Shown: positions 7,247-15,354 of the stretch, piece by piece
Layout of the letters: each line of letters begins with the position of its first letter
Position numbering within the stretch: the stretch's first letter is position 1
Notes under the pieces: model-generated
What the model was told of the DNA's origin: nothing
What the model saw: the letters and a program-made list of their open reading frames with translations, nothing else
The model's database searches: none
DNA from: Ruminimicrobiellum sp045223915
Lineage (GTDB): Bacteria > Elusimicrobiota > Endomicrobiia > Endomicrobiales > Endomicrobiaceae
Assembly: GCA_045223915.1 (NCBI GenBank)
Contig: JBGUZU010000023.1
Location: forward strand, 1-41,023
DNA length: 41,023 bases
Direction: 5' to 3'
Position numbers and translations under genes: made by a program

Positions 7247-9403
7247 TTAAATTTTTTCCAAGCTTATTCTTGAAAGGTCGGTGTCTACTTTTAAAACTCT
7301 GACCTTTATTGTTTGCCCTACCGAAACTATATCGTGCGGATTAGATACAAACTTGTCGCTGAGTTTTGATATATGAACCAAACCGTCCTGATGAACACCG
7401 ATATCCACAAATGCTCCGAAGTTTGTGACGTTTGTAACGGTGCCGTCTAAAATCATATCTTCTTTTAAATCTTCTATGGAATTTATTTCGTCGCTGAATT
7501 CGGTTGAAACAAAAGTTTCTCTGGGGTCTACTCCCGGTTTTTTAAGTTCCGCAACAATATCGTTCAATGTTAACATTCCGACGGTATCCGTAACATAATT
7601 TTTTAAATTTATTTTTGAAATTGCGGAAGTGTTTCCTATAAGTTGGTCCGGTGTCATGGATAAATCCTGTGCCATTTTTTCTACTATCGGATAACTCTCA
7701 GGATGTATTGCGGAATTATCCAACGGATTATCTCCGTCGGCAATTCTTAAAAATCCCGCACATTGAGTAAATGTTTTTTCACCGAACATACTGACATTTA
7801 ACAATTGTTTTTTGTTTGTGAAAGAACCGTTTTTAGCTCTGTATTGAACTATATTTTTTGCGGCAAGTCTGCCGATACCTGCAACATAACTTAAAAGTTC
7901 AGTCGATGCCGAGTTAAGGTTTACACCCACATAGTTAACACAAGATTCTACGGTTTCATCGAGATTCTTTTTCAATTGTGTTTGATTAACATCGTGTTGA
8001 TATTGGCCTACACCGATAGATTTAGGATCTATCTTTACAAGTTCAGCTAACGGATCCTGCAATCTTCTTGCAATACTTATTGCACCTCTGACGGTAACAT
8101 CCAAGTCGGGAAATTCGCTGACGGCTAAAGGTGATGCGGAATATACGGAAGCTCCCGCTTCGCTTACCACAACGGCTTTAGCTTTTAACTGATTCTTTTT
8201 CAATACGGCTTTTATAAAGTTAACCGTTTCTTTGGATGCCGTTCCGTTACCTATTGCTATAAGTTCAACATTATATTTTTTAATAAAATTTACAACGATT
8301 TCCTGCGCTTCTTCCAATCTGCACATTGGTTCGTGCGGAAATATAGGTTTATATTCTTTATAGTTACCGTTTCTGTCTATTATTGCAACTTTGCAACCGG
8401 TTCTAAAACCGGGATCCACGCCCATAATAACTTTCGGGCCTGCAGGTGATGCCAACAAAAGATTTTTTGCATTTGTTGCAAAAACATTTATTGCTTCTTT
8501 ATCGGCTTCTTCCATTTTTGCCAAAAATATTTCCACCTGCAAAGAAGGATATAAGTGTCTGTCGAAAGCGGTTTTCATTGCTGTCCAAAGTTCGGGATAA
8601 AATAATGCCATGTTCGTTTTAACTATTTTTGATGCTATTGTTTCTATTGCCTGTTCGCTGTCCACATCTATTTTCCAAGTTAAAATTCCTTCTTTTGCTC
8701 CCCTTCTTATAGCAAGTATTCTGTGAGATACTATAGCTTTTATGGGTTCGGAATAATCATAATACATTTCGAATTTTGTCTTTTGATCTTCAAGACCTTT
8801 TTTAACTTTAGATTTCAAAACACCGGTGGTAAGTATAAAATTTCTTATAAGACCTCTGTATACGGCATTATCGGATATTTGTTCGGCAATAATATCTATT
8901 GCACCGGTTAAAGCATCTTTTACCGTTAATACACCTTTTTCTTTATTTAAAAATTTGGATACGATTTCATCTTTGTTTACGGTTTTTGATACCATAATAT
9001 CTTGAGCAAGTATCATTTGTGCCAACGGTTCAAGACCTTTCTGTTTTGCGATTGTAGCTTTGGTTGTTCTTTTCGGTTTGTAAGGTAAATATATATCTTC
9101 CAACTTTGTTTTTTCTCTGCAAAGTTCTATTTGTTTTTTAAGTTCCGGAGTTAACTTTTTTTGTTCGTCGATACTTTTTAATATTGTATCTTTTCTTGTT
9201 TCAAGTTCTATATAATATTGAAGTTTGTCGGCAACACCTCTAACTTCGGTTTCGGTTAAGTTTCCCGTTCTTTCTTTTCTGTATCTTGAAATGAAAGGAA
9301 CGGTATCGCCTTGACCTAACATGTTTACCGTTGCCGTTACGGAACCTTCATTTAAACTTAATTCTTCACTTATCCAACTGATAATATTTTGTTGAGTAGA
9401 CAT
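7247..9403 (-). CDS. tex: Tex-family S1 RNA-binding protein
   Basis: 718 aa, close to the usual Tex/YhgF size. Order seen: N-terminal helical Tex domain (~1-200, with FISRYRKERTGNLTE and LEDIYLPYKPKRTTKA signatures), YqgF-like RNase H fold (~325-430, IMGVDPGFRTGCKVAIID), tandem helix-hairpin-helix (~490-560, SYVAGIGRLAAKNIVQYRA), and C-terminal S1 domain (~645-715, VTNVTNFGAFVDIGVHQDG). Tex proteins bind RNA and associate with transcription complexes. The ATG at 9403 has AGGG about 10 nt upstream. It is isolated between two repeat blocks, so probably monocistronic. Assignment is firm; the cellular task in this organism is not known. Confidence 0.96.
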   Translation of the reverse strand: MSTQQNIISWISEELSLNEGSVTATVNMLGQGDTVPFISRYRKERTGNLTETEVRGVADKLQYYIELETRKDTILKSIDEQKKLTPELKKQIELCREKTKLEDIYLPYKPKRTTKATIAKQKGLEPLAQMILAQDIMVSKTVNKDEIVSKFLNKEKGVLTVKDALTGAIDIIAEQISDNAVYRGLIRNFILTTGVLKSKVKKGLEDQKTKFEMYYDYSEPIKAIVSHRILAIRRGAKEGILTWKIDVDSEQAIETIASKIVKTNMALFYPELWTAMKTAFDRHLYPSLQVEIFLAKMEEADKEAINVFATNAKNLLLASPAGPKVIMGVDPGFRTGCKVAIIDRNGNYKEYKPIFPHEPMCRLEEAQEIVVNFIKKYNVELIAIGNGTASKETVNFIKAVLKKNQLKAKAVVVSEAGASVYSASPLAVSEFPDLDVTVRGAISIARRLQDPLAELVKIDPKSIGVGQYQHDVNQTQLKKNLDETVESCVNYVGVNLNSASTELLSYVAGIGRLAAKNIVQYRAKNGSFTNKKQLLNVSMFGEKTFTQCAGFLRIADGDNPLDNSAIHPESYPIVEKMAQDLSMTPDQLIGNTSAISKINLKNYVTDTVGMLTLNDIVAELKKPGVDPRETFVSTEFSDEINSIEDLKEDMILDGTVTNVTNFGAFVDIGVHQDGLVHISKLSDKFVSNPHDIVSVGQTIKVRVLKVDTDLSRISLEKI

Positions 9404-9475
9404 ATATATTAACCCTATCCTATAATATATTTTTAATTAAGACTTTAAATCTTATGATTTATATTGCAGTTATAT

Positions 9476-9735
9476 TGAAGATTGGAGGATTGGAAGATTG
9501 GAGGATTGGAAGTTCAAAGGTAAAATTTGCTTTGCAAATTTTGTCGTTTTTTATAGATTCTGAATCAAGTTCAGAATGACACCGACGAGATCCCGCATCA
9601 AGTGCGGGATGACATTGTTGGTTGTGCGGGATGACATCCTGTCTTTTTGTCATTGCGGGTCTGATCCGCAATCTATTCAAATATTTTTCCGATTTTCCTT
9701 CTAATCTTCTATTCTTCTAATCTTCAAATCTTCCG
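9476..9735. repeat. Compound intergenic repeat block 3 with nested palindromes
   Basis: A GGAAGATT/GGAGGATT octamer array (9476-9513), the hairpin 9522-9542 (arms TTTGC/GCAAA), then ATTCC-type palindromes at 9557-9577 and 9590-9610, a half copy at 9625-9637, and one in opposite orientation at 9652-9672, closed by inverse AATCTTCT repeats (9701-9735). The AAAGGTAAAATTTGC joint before the hairpin is identical to that of block 1. The palindromes look inserted into the middle of the same element. Confidence 0.75.
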
Positions 9736-9747
9736 TAGTTGTAAAAC

Positions 9748-9793
9748 AGGAGCTAATATACGGTATAAAATACCTAAAGTATAATTAGCTCCT
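9748..9793 (-). terminator. Probable terminator of the acyl-CoA dehydrogenase unit
   Basis: A 10-bp inverted repeat (9748-9757 with 9784-9793) plus an inner 5-bp stem lies 20 nt after the stop of the small DUF5679 gene and is followed by GTTTTAC on the minus strand. The U-run is short, so efficiency is uncertain. Confidence 0.5.
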
Positions 9794-9813
9794 TAAAATT
9801 TTGTTTTCGAAGT

Positions 9814-9960
9814 TTATTTCTTTCCCAAAATTTTGAAAACTTTTGTTCCGCAATCAGGGCATACACCTTTAACTGCTTTCATTCCGTTTTTCATGATTGT
9901 TTCTTCAGGATTTTTAACTTCTACTTGCTTTTTGCATTTCATACATCTTGCTTGTGGCAT
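9814..9960 (-). CDS. DUF5679 zinc-ribbon small protein
   Basis: 48 aa: begins MPQARCMKCKKQVEVKNPEE, then KNGMKAVKGVCPDCGTKVFK. Two CxxC pairs separated by ~28 residues make a treble-clef or zinc-ribbon fold, and the NPEE..MKNGMKAVKG..P.CGTK.F core matches DUF5679. AAGGAG lies 8 nt before the ATG at 9960. The gene follows the acyl-CoA dehydrogenase by 34 nt and precedes a hairpin, so it is the last gene of that transcript. Family proteins are small, widespread and of unknown function; nucleic-acid or metal binding is a guess from the fold. Confidence 0.85.
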   Translation of the reverse strand: MPQARCMKCKKQVEVKNPEETIMKNGMKAVKGVCPDCGTKVFKILGKK

Positions 9961-9994
9961 GATACTTTCTCCTTTTATATAAATAATGTACTGC

Positions 9995-11182
9995 TTATTT
10001 TGCCATTTTTGCTTGTTCTTTTATCAAGTTCAAAGCAATTTCGTTCTTTTGTATTTGGCTTGTACCTTCATACAATGTTGTAATTTTTGCATCTCTCATC
10101 ATTTTTTCTACAGGATACTCTTTGCAATATCCGTATCCGCCGAAAATTTGAACTGCATCTGTTGTAACCTGCATTGCTGTTTCGGAAGCAAACAATTTTG
10201 CCATTGCAGATTCTTTACTTGTTCTGATTCTGTCTTTAGGATCTTTTTTATTGTTATCATCTATCATTCTTGCAACAGAGTATAAAAGAGCTCTTGCAGC
10301 TTCAACTTTTGTTGCCATTTCGGCAAGCATATGTTGTATTGCCTGGAAAGATGATATAGGTTGGCCGAACTGTACTCTTGTTCTTGAATATGCTACTGCT
10401 TCTTCCAATGCACCTGCTGCTATACCTAAAGCTTGTGCTGCTACTCCCGGTCTTGAAGCATCGAGAGTTGCTTGAGCTATCATCAAACCGTGACCTTCTT
10501 TACCCAACAAATTTTCTTTAGGAACTTTGCAGTTATTGAATATTAATTCTCTTGTAGAAGAAGCTCTGATACCCATTTTGTTTTCTTTTTTACCGAAAGA
10601 AAAACCTTCCATACCTTTTTCAAGTATGAAAGCGGAAATTCCTCTTGCACCTCTGGAAGGATTTGTTTTTGCAAATACGGTATAAACTTCCGCATCACCT
10701 GCATTTGTTATGAAACATTTTGTTCCGTTAAGAATATAATCGCCGTTAGCATCTTTTGTTGCAACTGATTTCATACCTGTTGCATCCGAACCTGCTGAAG
10801 GTTCTGTTAAACCGAATGCTGCAACTGTTCCTGCTGCAATTTTAGGCAAATATTTTTGTTTTTGTTCTTCGTTTCCACCGATAAGAATAGGTAAAGTTCC
10901 CAATGCTGTTGCAGCTAAACACAATGCAACACCGCCGTCAACTTTACAAAGTTCTTCGGTAGCAAGAACCAAGTTCATTATGTTTCCGTCACCGAATCCG
11001 CCGTATTTTTCAGGAATATATGATCCGCATAATCCTGCATCTGCCAATTCTTTTACGATATCCCAAGGAAATGTTCCTTCTTCATCATATTTTTCTCTAA
11101 CAGGTTTCATTTTTTCTTGAGCAATTTGTCTTGCTGTATCAACAATCATTTGCTCTTCTTCGCTTAAAAAATAATTCATCAT
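9995..11182 (-). CDS. Acyl-CoA dehydrogenase (short-chain/butyryl-CoA type)
   Basis: 395 aa, full length for the family. FAD/acyl-CoA signatures are present: AAFGLTEPSAGSDATGM and CFITNAGDAEVY in the beta domain, GVAAQALGIAAGALEEA and QIFGGYGYCKEYP in the C-terminal helical domain, and the catalytic base Glu372 in LYEGTSQIQ. Glu at this place, rather than in helix G, is typical of short/medium-chain enzymes such as butyryl-CoA dehydrogenase. These oxidise acyl-CoA with ETF as electron partner, or run reductively with EtfAB in fermenters; no etf gene is in the window. The first of two tandem ATG codons has GGAG ~10 nt upstream. It sits downstream of the fatty-acid operon with a 79-nt gap containing AGCTTAAAGCTT-type repeats. 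Confidence 0.92.
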   Translation of the reverse strand: MMNYFLSEEEQMIVDTARQIAQEKMKPVREKYDEEGTFPWDIVKELADAGLCGSYIPEKYGGFGDGNIMNLVLATEELCKVDGGVALCLAATALGTLPILIGGNEEQKQKYLPKIAAGTVAAFGLTEPSAGSDATGMKSVATKDANGDYILNGTKCFITNAGDAEVYTVFAKTNPSRGARGISAFILEKGMEGFSFGKKENKMGIRASSTRELIFNNCKVPKENLLGKEGHGLMIAQATLDASRPGVAAQALGIAAGALEEAVAYSRTRVQFGQPISSFQAIQHMLAEMATKVEAARALLYSVARMIDDNNKKDPKDRIRTSKESAMAKLFASETAMQVTTDAVQIFGGYGYCKEYPVEKMMRDAKITTLYEGTSQIQKNEIALNLIKEQAKMAK

Positions 11183-11261
11183 TTTTGTTACACTCCATTA
11201 TTAGTTTATAGCTTACAGCTGATAGTTTATACTTTTTTAACTTTAAGCTTTCAGCTTTAAG

Positions 11262-11933
11262 CTATTTGTTAAGTTTTCTATAAGCTTGTTTAGCAGAATT
11301 TTGTTCAGCTTCTTTTTTGGAACTGCCGATACCCAACCCGAACTTTTTACCTTCTATAAAAACAGCTATTTCAAACTTTTTATCGTGGTCGGGACCATAT
11401 TCCCTTACGACTTTATATTCCGGTAAAGTTTGAAATTGCGCCTGAACCAATTCCTGTAAAGATGTTTTATAGTCCGTTAACTCTACAGTTTGTTCCAAAC
11501 TTAAAAATTTATGTATAAAATCTTTTACTATTTCAAAGTTCGAATCTAAGTATATCGCACCTATAATCGCTTCAAAAGAATCGCAAAGGAGAGATTCTCT
11601 TTGTCTTGCAAAGTTTGAATCTTCGCTTTTGCTGATCAAAATAAATTTGTCTAACTTTATTTTCTTAGACCAAGTACTTAAACTTTTTGCGGAAACTATT
11701 TGAGCTTTTATTTGGGAAAGTTTTCCTTCATTATCTTCACCGTACTTATTGTACAAATATTCACTTACAACGGCGGACAGAATACCGTCTCCGAGAAATT
11801 CCATCCGCTCGTTACAATATTTTAATCCATATTCCGAAGAATAAGATCTGTGAGTTAATGCTATCTTTAAAAAATTCAGGTCATGGAATTCATAACCTAA
11901 ATTTTTTTGAACTTCCTCAAAATTATCCGACAT
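11262..11933 (-). CDS. rnc: Ribonuclease III
   Basis: 223 aa. Endonuclease domain ~1-150 with the RNase III signature NERMEFLGDGILSAVVSEYL (catalytic Glu and Asp) and the second acidic pair in LLCDSFEAIIGAIYLD; dsRNA-binding domain ~155-223 (YKTSLQELVQAQFQTLPEY, GIGSSKKEAEQNSAKQAY). It processes rRNA and structured mRNAs. The ATG overlaps the end of fabF by 11 nt with no clear ribosome site, which points to translational coupling. The TAG stop begins a TAGCTTAAAGCTGAAAGC repeat. Its likely substrate in this window is the long rpsO-pnp hairpin. Confidence 0.96.
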   Translation of the reverse strand: MSDNFEEVQKNLGYEFHDLNFLKIALTHRSYSSEYGLKYCNERMEFLGDGILSAVVSEYLYNKYGEDNEGKLSQIKAQIVSAKSLSTWSKKIKLDKFILISKSEDSNFARQRESLLCDSFEAIIGAIYLDSNFEIVKDFIHKFLSLEQTVELTDYKTSLQELVQAQFQTLPEYKVVREYGPDHDKKFEIAVFIEGKKFGLGIGSSKKEAEQNSAKQAYRKLNK

Positions 11934-13167
11934 ATTTTTTAAGTATAATTACACCGTTATGTCCGCCAAACCCTAAAGAGTTTGAAAGTCCGCATGTAAT
12001 TTGTTGTTGTCTTGCCTTGTTAGGAACATAGTCAAGGTCACATTCAGGATCCGGTGTTTCATAGTTTATGGTAGGATGAATAAAACCTTCTTTCATACAT
12101 AATACCATTGCTATTGCTTCAACCGCACCTGCCGCACCCAACAAATGTCCAGTCATAGATTTTGTTGAATTTACGGGAATTTTGTATGCTCTTTCACCAA
12201 ACACTTTTTTGATTGCCATAGTTTCTATAGCATCGTTCATGTGTGTTGATGTTCCGTGTGCATTAATATAATCTATTTCATCTTTTGAAATACCTGCATC
12301 TTTGATAGCTCTTTCCATAGCTTCAACAGCACCTTTAGCTTCCGCATGCGGAGCTGTCATATGGAATGCATCATCGGAAGCGCCGTATCCCAAAACTTCG
12401 GCATAAATTTTTGCACCTCTTGCCAAAGCATGATCCAAAGTTTCAAACACAAGTATACCCGCGCCTTCACCTATCATAAATCCATCTCTGTTTTTATCGA
12501 AAGGTCTTGATGCGGTTTTTATGTCGTCGTTTCTTGTGGAAAGTGCTTTCATGTTGCAAAAACCCGATACTGCTATAGGTGTAACGGTTCCTTCGGCTCC
12601 GCCGGTAATCATAACATCCGCATCACCGTATCTTAAAAGTCTTAAGGAATCTCCCATAGCATGATTTGAAGATGAACATGCACTCGTTACAGCATAGTTA
12701 GGTCCCATAAATCCGTATTCTATAGCAATTTCTCCCGGGAGCATATTGCTGATCATCATAGGTATTAAAAAAGGACTAACTCTTTTAGGACCTTTGGTGA
12801 TTAAGTTTGTATGTTCTTCTTCAAGAACATCCATACCGCCAATACCTGTTCCGGTAATACATCCGATTCTTGTTTTATCTTCTTTTTCAAGATCAAGACC
12901 GGAATCTTCTATTGCCATTTTTGCCGCTGCTATACCGAGCTTAATAAATCTTGCGGATCTTCTGGCTTTCTTTTTGTCCATATAATCTTCGGCATTGAAG
13001 TCTTTTACAAGACCTGCAAACTTAGAATTATAGTCCGTTGTATCGAAAGTATCTATTAAAGATGCACCCGATTTACCTTCTCTTAAAGCATTAACAAAAT
13101 TTTGGCTACCTATACCTATAGGAGAAACTACTCCTATACCTGTGATAACTATTCTCTTTTTTTCCAT
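11923..13167 (-). CDS. fabF: 3-oxoacyl-ACP synthase II
   Basis: 414 aa. KAS II features: catalytic Cys164 in TSACSSSNHAMGD, His residues in NAHGTSTHMND and KSMTGHLLGAAG, and the C-terminal GFGGHNGVIILKKY. It extends malonyl-ACP-derived chains in type II fatty acid synthesis. It lies directly after acpP (28-nt gap), and rnc overlaps its 3' end. The ribosome site is weak. FabB is less likely given the acpP-fabF adjacency, though the two subfamilies are hard to separate by eye. Confidence 0.96.
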   Translation of the reverse strand: MEKKRIVITGIGVVSPIGIGSQNFVNALREGKSGASLIDTFDTTDYNSKFAGLVKDFNAEDYMDKKKARRSARFIKLGIAAAKMAIEDSGLDLEKEDKTRIGCITGTGIGGMDVLEEEHTNLITKGPKRVSPFLIPMMISNMLPGEIAIEYGFMGPNYAVTSACSSSNHAMGDSLRLLRYGDADVMITGGAEGTVTPIAVSGFCNMKALSTRNDDIKTASRPFDKNRDGFMIGEGAGILVFETLDHALARGAKIYAEVLGYGASDDAFHMTAPHAEAKGAVEAMERAIKDAGISKDEIDYINAHGTSTHMNDAIETMAIKKVFGERAYKIPVNSTKSMTGHLLGAAGAVEAIAMVLCMKEGFIHPTINYETPDPECDLDYVPNKARQQQITCGLSNSLGFGGHNGVIILKKYVG

Positions 13168-13195
13168 GCTATAACCAACTTTTTTTTACTTTATA

Positions 13196-13435
13196 TTACT
13201 TAGCTTGGTGAGCTGTAATATATTCTATTGCTTGACCTACAGATTGAATTTTTTCTGCTTCTTCATCCGGAATTTCAATACCGAATTCTTCTTCAAATGC
13301 CATAACTAATTCAACTGTATCCAATGAATCTGCACCTAAATCATTTATAAAAGATGCACCTGGAACAACTTCTGCTGGATCTACACCTAATTGTTCAACG
13401 ATAATTTCTTTTACTCTTGTTTCTATGTCTGCCAT
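13196..13435 (-). CDS. acpP: Acyl carrier protein
   Basis: 79 aa, acidic. The phosphopantetheine attachment site is Ser37 in GADSLDTVELVMAFEEEF, followed by IEIPDEEAEKIQSVGQAI. Carries growing acyl chains for the Fab enzymes encoded around it and donates acyl groups to PlsX. GGGAGG lies ~9 nt before the ATG, a strong site fitting the high amount of ACP in cells. It sits between fabG and fabF. Confidence 0.98.
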   Translation of the reverse strand: MADIETRVKEIIVEQLGVDPAEVVPGASFINDLGADSLDTVELVMAFEEEFGIEIPDEEAEKIQSVGQAIEYITAHQAK

Positions 13436-13511
13436 GATTACGGCCTCCCTCTTTGTTTTTGAGTTTTTTAAAACCCTTTTTTATTTTTTACTACTATTTT
13501 TTGCTACTTTA

Positions 13512-14255
13512 TTACATGTACATTCCACCGTTAACATTTATAACGTTTCCGGTGATATAAGATGAATCTTCGCTTGCCAAGAACAATGCGGAATTTGCAA
13601 TATCTTGTGCTTCGCCCAATCTTTTCAAAGGTATAACTTCAGCATATTTTGCTTTAACTTCATCCGACAATGCATCGGTCATTGCTGTTTTTATAAAGCC
13701 CGGTGCTATTGCATTAACCAAAATGTTTCTTGATGAAAATTCTTTTGCGCAAGTTTTTGTTAAAGCTATAACTCCGCCTTTAGATGCGGAATAGTTTGCT
13801 TGACCTGCATTTCCCATTATACCTACAACGGAAGCTATATTTATGATTCTACCGTGTCTCTGTTTGAACATTGTTCTTGTAACAGCTTTGATAGAATTGA
13901 ATACACCTTTCAAGTTTACAGATATAACAGCATCCCATTCCTGTTCACTCATTCTTAAAACCAAGTTGTCTTTTGTTATACCTGCGTTATTTACTAATAT
14001 ATCTATTTTTTGAAATTTGTCAAGTGTCTTTGCGATTAAATTTTCGCAATCGGACAATTTTGTAACATTGCTTGCAATAGCAATTGTTTCCACATTATAT
14101 TTACTTTTTATCTCATCAGCCGTAGCTTGAGCTTTTTCAATATTAATATCTGTAATAACAATATTTGCACCTTCTTTTGCAAATGTTTCGGCTATTGTTT
14201 TACCTATACCTTGTGCACTTCCCGTTATAACGGCAACCTGATCTTTTAACTTCAT
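13512..14255 (-). CDS. fabG: 3-oxoacyl-ACP reductase
   Basis: 247 aa classical short-chain dehydrogenase. NADP(H) site TGSAQGIGKTIAETF near the N-terminus, NNAGIT, catalytic Ser/Tyr155/Lys159 in YSASKGG, and GFIKTAMTD. Reduces 3-oxoacyl-ACP in fatty acid elongation. AAGGAG lies 6 nt before the ATG. The gap to acpP is 76 nt; the gap to fabD upstream is 157 nt and filled by a repeat block, the only large break in the operon. Confidence 0.96.
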   Translation of the reverse strand: MKLKDQVAVITGSAQGIGKTIAETFAKEGANIVITDINIEKAQATADEIKSKYNVETIAIASNVTKLSDCENLIAKTLDKFQKIDILVNNAGITKDNLVLRMSEQEWDAVISVNLKGVFNSIKAVTRTMFKQRHGRIINIASVVGIMGNAGQANYSASKGGVIALTKTCAKEFSSRNILVNAIAPGFIKTAMTDALSDEVKAKYAEVIPLKRLGEAQDIANSALFLASEDSSYITGNVINVNGGMYM

Positions 14256-14269
14256 TTACTTTCTCCTTT

Positions 14270-14415
14270 AAAAATCGCTTCGCAATTTTTGATGTATGGA
14301 TGTATAGATGTATGGAAGTATGGAAACAACTTAACTGCGAGATCCCGCATCAAGTGCGGTATGACAACTTTTTTGGTAGTTGTCGTTTCTATACTTCTAT
14401 TCCTACAAACTTCTA
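14270..14415. repeat. Compound intergenic repeat block 4 inside the fab operon
   Basis: Between fabD and fabG. Has one 3-base-loop hairpin with a single mismatch (14270-14290), a diverged octamer array of GATGTATG/GGAAGTAT type (14291-14325), one ATTCC-type palindrome (14342-14362) with a broken pair, and inverse TACTTCTAT-type units (14393-14415). The fabD stop TAG lies in the terminal TAGAAG unit. Confidence 0.7.
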
Positions 14416-15348
14416 TCCCTCAATAATTGTCGAAGACAATTTTTCTAAATCGGCAACTGTTTCTATATTCATTGCTTTTTTAGTTCTGTCTATTTTTTTC
14501 ATAAGACCGGTTAATACTCTTCCCGGACCTATTTCTATAAATGTATCAAAACCGTCTGCTATTGCATTTGACATTGATGTATCCCACAAAACAGGATTGC
14601 AAATTTGTTTTACCGACTTTTCTTTAATTAAAGAAGAATCTTTTGTAAATTGTGCATCGCAGTTTGTAATTATAGGATATTTCGGTTCTGTCAAATTATA
14701 TTTTTCCAATTCAACTTTCATTTTTTCGGAAGCTGATTTCATAAGCGAAGAATGGAAAGGACCCGAAACATTTAACATTACAGCTTTTAATGCTCCGTTA
14801 GCTTTTGCAAGTTCTACCGCTTTTTCTACAGCAGCTTTTGTTCCGGATATTACTATTTGAACCGGAGAATTAAAGTTCACAGGTTCGCATACACCGAGTT
14901 CCGATGCTTGTTTGCAAACATCTATAACGGTTTCTTTTTTCATACCGATAAGTGCTGCCATAGAACCCGGATTTTCGGCTGAAGCTTCACCTATAAATTG
15001 TCCTCTTGCTTTAACCATTTTCAAGCCGTCTTCGAAATTAAAAAATCCCGAAACAGCCAAAGCCGAATATTCACCCAACGAATGACCTGCCGTTGCAATT
15101 TCAAATTTTGATAAATCTATGGAGTTTTTTAATGCTTCAAATATTGCAACAGATACAGCAAATATTGCAGGTTGCGCATATTTTGTATCTTTCAAGCTTT
15201 CTTCCGGACCGTTAAATATAATATTTTTTAATTCATCATCCAACTTATCTATTATATTTTTGGATGCTGGAAATTTATCGTAAAATTCTTTCCCCATACC
15301 AACGGTTTGTGATCCCTGACCGGGAAACATCAAAATTACTTTTTTCAT
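14413..15348 (-). CDS. fabD: Malonyl-CoA:ACP transacylase
   Basis: 311 aa. FPGQGSQTVGMG at the N-terminus, active-site Ser90 in GHSLGEYSAL, the Arg in KARGQFIGEA, and VSGPFHSSLM with the catalytic His. Loads malonyl onto ACP. It begins 6 nt after fabH with GAGGT overlapping the fabH stop. The C-terminal codons for KLSSTIIEG are oddly built: 14425-14441 is a 7-bp palindrome of the same type as the intergenic hairpins, and TAG begins the octamer-type repeat, so the protein end looks repeat-derived. Confidence 0.96.
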   Translation of the reverse strand: MKKVILMFPGQGSQTVGMGKEFYDKFPASKNIIDKLDDELKNIIFNGPEESLKDTKYAQPAIFAVSVAIFEALKNSIDLSKFEIATAGHSLGEYSALAVSGFFNFEDGLKMVKARGQFIGEASAENPGSMAALIGMKKETVIDVCKQASELGVCEPVNFNSPVQIVISGTKAAVEKAVELAKANGALKAVMLNVSGPFHSSLMKSASEKMKVELEKYNLTEPKYPIITNCDAQFTKDSSLIKEKSVKQICNPVLWDTSMSNAIADGFDTFIEIGPGRVLTGLMKKIDRTKKAMNIETVADLEKLSSTIIEG

Positions 15349-15354
15349 ATTACC

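Noticed and set aside
9459..9680. 73-codon minus-strand frame with HPALDAGSR and HSELDSES phrases
   Set aside because: It is only the translation of palindromic repeats; such peptides appear wherever these repeats occur. No ribosome site.
14300..14860. 186-codon plus-strand frame over fabD
   Set aside because: Antisense of a complete, motif-bearing fabD; starts inside a repeat block.
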